In this document: positions 60,195-64,000 of the stretch, in pieces
Position numbering within the stretch: position 1 is the first letter of the stretch
Layout of the letters: the number at the start of each line of letters is the position of its first letter
Assembly (NCBI GenBank): GCA_963281155.1
Contig: CAUJLY010000002.1
Span: 7,192,001-7,256,000, forward strand
DNA: 64,000 nucleotides
Direction of reading: 5' to 3'
DNA from: Rhabditophanes sp. KR3021
Lineage: Eukaryota > Nematoda > Chromadorea > Rhabditida > Alloionematidae
Made by a program: the position numbers and the translations under genes
Notes under the pieces: generated by a model
What the model was told of the DNA's origin: nothing
What the model saw: the letters and a program-made list of their open reading frames with translations, nothing else
The model's database searches: none

Positions 60195-62048
60195 TTATTG
60201 TTGAGCACATTGAACTCCACCTCTCTCATGGCTGTGTCCTTCTTCTTCGTCGTTGCTGTTGGCATCTTCAAAACCCTGGACGTCATGTTCAGACAAGACA
60301 CACTTCTCAGTAATAGAAGGAGCATTGGTCTTCCCGGGTTGTGGGAGGATCTTTTTGAGTTTCTCCACAACAGCTGGTGTAAGTGAGTCAGGAAATTGGA
60401 CTGAGAATTGGATGACCAGGTTTCCCTTATCAGATGGACATCTACGGCGTGGCATACCTTCATTGCGGATTAGTTTTAAGTCACCGTGCTTGATAATTTC
60501 CCCAGGAATTGTGCTGTATTCGAGTGTTCTTCCATCTAAGGTCTTAATAAATTTATGGACCCCACATAAAGCTTCTGATAGCGACAGAGATTGCTCGCAA
60601 ATTAGAATTTCATCCTTGCGCACCCAATCTTGGTGTTGTTGTTCGTCCAGGATCACAACGAAGTCTCCAGCCTCCAGAGTTGGATGTTCGTCTCCTTTTC
60701 CGTGAAGAGTAATCCGTTCCCCATCCTTCATTCCTTTTTCAATGTGAACTTCTACGATTTCGGCTTTCTTAGCTAGCTTCTTACCCATGCACCCATCACA
60801 AATGGATGTAAATGATTCTCCTGTTCCACCACATGGATGGCAAGGTCTTTGGGTTTGAGTGACTAGGCCTGGACCAAGCTGGACATAAGCCATTTCCACT
60901 CCTTGACCTTTACATTTCGGGCATTGCTTGCACCCTTTACCACCAACTCCTTTGCATTTCTCGCACTTTATATTCCTAAAAAGGAATGACGTATAACATG
61001 ATGAGGAAAGGAAATAAAACGTACCTAGACACTTTTAACTTACGAGTAAACCCATTGTACAATTCCTCTAGTTTAACTCCTAACTGGTGAACGGTATCCT
61101 TCTGCTTGGTAGGCCTTTGACGGCCACCACCTCTATTGAACATCATGTTGAAGATGTCAAATGGATCTAAATTATACAAAACATAATAAATTATACTTTT
61201 TTAAACAACCCCCTTTGGCGTCTTTTTAATTGGTGTAGATTTGATCAAAATGATGATTTAGACCAAAATTTAAATAATAATACCCCTTAAATAGAAGTCG
61301 ACTGCCTATACTAGTTTGAATGGTGATTCTAGGAAAGCCCTGTCTTTTGACTTCATAATTGGGAACGATTTGTTGGCCGAAATTGGTGGAGGATATCATT
61401 TCAAAGGATCAGGTCGTCAAAATGAGGCAGTTCAATTTGAAATAACTGTCGTTACGATACAATGAAGAACAAATATTGTCAAAACAATAGACTCTACTTA
61501 ATAAGAATCTCTTAGTCTAGAGCTAAAGATATGAAGACAATTATGGAAGATGTTCTACAGAGATAGAGTTATGGACTTAGAATTGGCGAGAGCTTGGTAA
61601 AATTTGACGTTAAAGACTCCCAATATCATCAATTTTAGTATTATCCTAACAAAAGCCTTCATTCTCCTTCATTAATTCTACCCACAAAAAAGTCAGTTAT
61701 TTTATAAGTCAGCAGTAGATGAAGTGTTTGTATAAATGAAATAATCATAGACAACCCAATTTTTGGATTTTTATGAGTTTTGCCCTTACCATGCATGCCA
61801 CCACCGCCACCTTCGCTTCTCTCCTTAAGGCCTTCTTCTCCATACTTATCATATATTTCTCGTTTGTTTCCATCCATTAAAGTTTCATAGGCATTTGAAA
61901 TCTTCTTGAAGATCTCCTCTGCGTTGGCGTCTGTGTTTTTGTCTGGGTGATAGCGGAGGGCCATCTTTCTGTAGGCTTTCTTGATTTCATTTTCGGTAGC
62001 TGTGGGAGTAATCTCTAGAATATCATAAAACTTGGTATCCTTAACCAT
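60195..62048 (-). CDS. DNAJA-type Hsp40 co-chaperone with CaaX box
   Basis: Exons 61790-62048, 61025-61166 and 60195-60975 (minus) encode 393 residues. J domain: [20 protein letters not shown], with HPD in [13 protein letters not shown] short Gly-rich linker ([10 protein letters not shown]) precedes [10 protein letters not shown]. Four zinc-finger repeats follow: [26 protein letters not shown] and CDGCMGKK. The substrate-binding domain includes [18 protein letters not shown]. The C-terminus GGVQCAQQ is a CaaX box for farnesylation, close to human DNAJA2. The protein hands clients to Hsp70 in the cytosol. The first intron (623 nt) contains a coding-like relic on the plus strand. A perfect heat-shock element lies about 145 nt upstream, and a TTTTTAG acceptor 6 nt before the ATG. 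Confidence 0.95.
61295..61465 (+). pseudogene. Possible retroelement protease relic in the DNAJA intron
   Basis: A plus-strand stretch of 56 codons between TAG and TGA reads [19 protein letters not shown], then [18 protein letters not shown] and [12 protein letters not shown]. The I-I-G-N-D-L-L segment recalls the C-terminal part of retropepsin-like proteases of LTR elements (ILG-D-L). No start codon, no other retroelement domain within the intron. The assignment is tentative; the coding-like character is clear. Confidence 0.3.
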
Positions 62049-62581
62049 GATTGCCTAAAAAGAATGAATAAATGCGAAAAGTCACCAAACAAGAGCACGA
62101 AATAAAAATGTAAAAAGAATGAGTAATATGGGGGGAGTAAAGTTGCGATCGAATGTAAAGTCAACTCTACACTTTCTATTCACATTTTGCTGGAAACTTC
62201 GAGAAGGCAAGTGACTAGTTACCAATTTCTCATACGCTCTCTAGCTGCATCGTCACATCATTAGCCAAAACGACAGTGCGTGTAGGAAGATATATACTTT
62301 GGTTTGGTGATGAAATATGCTTTTATAAGTTTCGGTTAATGCAAATTTGTGCATAATAAAGAAATAAATGACCGTTGGGGTCTAAGACACATTTTTGTAT
62401 GGTAAAAAGATAAGTTAACGTGAATAAGACAACGTTTGACAGAATAAAAGTTAATTTATGAACAAAATAGTGTAAAAGATATATAACAAAGATTTATTTC
62501 GATTTGATGGAGCAAAATCACACAACCAACAACACGCATCAACAAAAACAAAAGTAATTATTGTGGATCAATTACCAAAAT
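62049..62581. other. Promoter region of the DNAJA gene and 3' end of eL14
   Basis: No gene. Contains the heat-shock element listed separately and a comparatively GC-rich stretch (about 62160-62290) unlike the surrounding AT-rich DNA, fitting a promoter. Confidence 0.5.
62193..62205. promoter_or_regulatory. Heat-shock element upstream of DNAJA gene
   Basis: GAAACTTCGAGAA contains three perfect inverted pentamer cores (GAA, TTC, GAA, each two bases apart), the HSF1 trimer site. It lies about 145 nt upstream of the minus-strand DNAJA start codon at 62048, so heat induction of this co-chaperone is likely. Confidence 0.75.
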
Positions 62582-63043
62582 TTACTTAGCCTTGTTAGCA
62601 GCCTTTCTCAATTTGGAATATGCTGAAGCAATGATACGGTTCTTAAGTTGTTTAACTCTCATGACCTTGTATCTTTCGAAGTCAGTTAATCCAGCGCGTC
62701 TTTCCTTTTGGGCGATTTTCTTGGCCCAGTTGGTGGCGGCAAAGCTTTCGGCTACTTTGTCGGCTTCGAAGGCCTTTTGGACCTTGGATGTGCGTTGTCC
62801 GACACGGAGGTTGAGCTTGAACTTGGTCAAAGCAATATTTTTAAGATTGACGACGGTTCTCTTGACTCCAGTGGTTGGTCCATCGACTAAGATCTGGAAA
62901 ATAGGTTTTTTGAAGGAATTGGAAGGGTATTAACTTACTTTGTTTCCATCAACAATATTGACAATAGCGGCAAGTTTGCCTTCGTTCTTTCCGTGAGCAA
63001 TGTAGACGACACGTCCAACTTCAACGTACTTATTGTAAATCAT
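62582..63043 (-). CDS. RPL14: Large ribosomal subunit protein eL14
   Basis: Exons 62939-63043 and 62582-62893 (minus) encode 138 residues. The KOW-like N-terminal domain (YVEVGRVVYIAHGKNEGKLA, then LVDGPTTGVKR) is followed by the helical part typical of eL14 (NWAKKIAQKERRAGLTDFER, then VMRVKQLKNRII). The tail is short and basic (KLRKAANKAK), lacking the long extension of mammals. A TTTTAG acceptor is 13 nt before the ATG. Codon use is C-ending biased as in the other ribosomal protein genes here. Confidence 0.95.
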
Positions 63044-63731
63044 GATGCAGAATAACCTAAAACCAAAAAACAACTTTATTATAATGATAACCCGATTTTA
63101 GTTCAAAAAAGTCAAATTTCTCGTAATAGGCATCCCAAAAATTAATAAAATTGACTCAAAATAATATTTAATATTTTAGCACCTCAAAACAACCTCAAAA
63201 AAGCAAAAACCAAACAAAAAAAGAAGGAAAGGGTTAAAATTTGGTTAAAATAAATGAATACCTATAATACTGCATTCCAACTAAAATCGCTTGAAGAAAC
63301 AACCAATGCAAGGTTGGAAAAAAGTGTCCTTGATCAATCAAAAATACTTGGTAGGTTTTGTGCAACATAAAAAGCACTTAAAATCTATAGTTTTTTTGAT
63401 TGTCACAACTTTGAAAATAACAACATTAATTAAGTTTATTCAAATTTGGTTTAAAAAGATAGGTATATTGTTTTGGGACAAATACGACTCTTTGACATTT
63501 CTTTTTGTTCCTCTGTCCTCTCAACCACAGGTTAAGAGCTCCTTACTTTTTTTTGTTTTAAAAGGAAAAGTTATTGGAGTAACGGTGTCAACATCCGCTC
63601 ATTTGCTTTTTATTGTTAGAAAGTATTGTTTTAAATCGGTTTAGTTTGATATAAAATTATATGTTTTGTTTGGTTGATTGTATAATAATTAGTTAATTCA
63701 AATCTAAATACTTATTTGTTATCATATTATT
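63044..63731. other. Divergent spacer (eL14 / right-edge gene)
   Basis: A 117-codon plus-strand frame at 63291-63644 starts at TTG, is rich in Lys, Phe, Ile and Leu by base composition, and is not supported as a gene. Confidence 0.4.
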
Positions 63732-64000
63732 ATGTATTGGGAAAGAGAAGATTCGCCTGATTCAGACGCTTTGAGACAGCAGCTCACAGAAGTTCTTGAG
63801 GAAGATCAGATTGCTAAGCGGTTAAAAGCGAAGGTAAGCAAATCATTTACTTAAACATTTAATATGAAAGGTATTTATAGAATGGAACAACTTTTAGTAT
63901 TGGAAAATTAGTCTGTGATTTGAGGAAAAGTGCAATAAAAGAGGATATTATTGAAACGAAGTTAAACCTCATCAAGCAAAATGGACAAATTAACCTAGAA
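63732..64000 (+). CDS. N-terminus of an unidentified protein (partial; possibly ENY2-like)
   Basis: Exon 1 is 63732-63833, exon 2 starts at 63881 and leaves the window. The visible 74 residues begin MYWEREDSPDSDALRQQLTE and continue VLEEDQIAKRLKAKNGTTFS, GKLVCDLRKSAIKEDIIETK. The helical, charged pattern with a central TFS-x-x-x-LV faintly recalls ENY2/Sus1 of the SAGA and TREX-2 complexes, but it lacks several expected residues. Treat the family as unknown. Confidence 0.6.

Noticed and set aside
63291..63644. 117-codon plus-strand frame between eL14 and the right-edge gene
   Set aside because: Starts at TTG, composition follows base content (Lys, Phe, Ile, Leu), no acceptor or homology, and it overlaps the likely promoter of eL14.

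Overview
This is an AT-rich eukaryotic window with spliced genes. I read it as a nematode or close relative. The 5S rRNA gene (minus strand, about 15498-15616) resembles the Caenorhabditis 5S rRNA I know. Introns are mostly 40-60 nt with TTTTAG or TTTCAG acceptors. Many start codons lie 5-35 nt behind a strong acceptor with no visible upstream exon, the pattern expected of spliced-leader trans-splicing. The species cannot be named from the sequence alone.

Layout. 1-5.6 kb: the 3' end of a kelch-repeat gene, then about 5 kb with almost no coding signal. 5.6-12.9 kb: a small tyrosine-tailed membrane protein, TRMT10C/MRPP1 (mitochondrial RNase P and tRNA m1R9 methyltransferase), an unknown single-pass membrane protein, and a type I diacylglycerol kinase. 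13-20.8 kb: an accessory stretch with tRNA-Asp(GTC), 5S rRNA, decayed coding fragments, an intact BTB-BACK-kelch gene and a small secreted-protein gene. 21-27.7 kb: a MAP kinase kinase, ribosomal protein eS28, Elongator subunit ELP2 and fatty acid 2-hydroxylase. 28.5-35.4 kb: one M14 metallocarboxypeptidase gene on the minus strand. A 3.3 kb Mutator-like (MULE) transposon with palindrome-rich ends interrupts one of its exons, and two of its introns carry antisense fragments of a Cdt1-like gene. 36.9-44.3 kb: a secreted Cys-rich protein, an acid ceramidase/NAAA-family protein without catalytic residues, a cyclophilin, a small chromodomain protein, a basic nuclear-type protein and a short BTB protein. 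44.4-52.7 kb: a gene desert of about 8 kb. 52.7-64 kb: a class C orphan receptor of the GPR158/GPR179 type with a small antisense gene in an intron, eS26, TMEM107 (ciliary transition zone), U1 snRNP protein C, a farnesylated DNAJA-type Hsp40 with a heat-shock element upstream, eL14, and the start of another gene.

No operon-like pathway cluster is visible; genes sit on both strands as housekeeping and membrane or signalling genes. The most notable features are an in-frame UGA followed by 65 sense codons in TRMT10C, the MULE insertion with a duplicated target site, the catalytically dead ceramidase relative, the carboxypeptidase gene interleaved with Cdt1-like debris, and three reading-frame breaks that all fall in mononucleotide runs (probably assembly indels). 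Exon boundaries were read by eye from GT/AG and phase, and may be off by a base or two.
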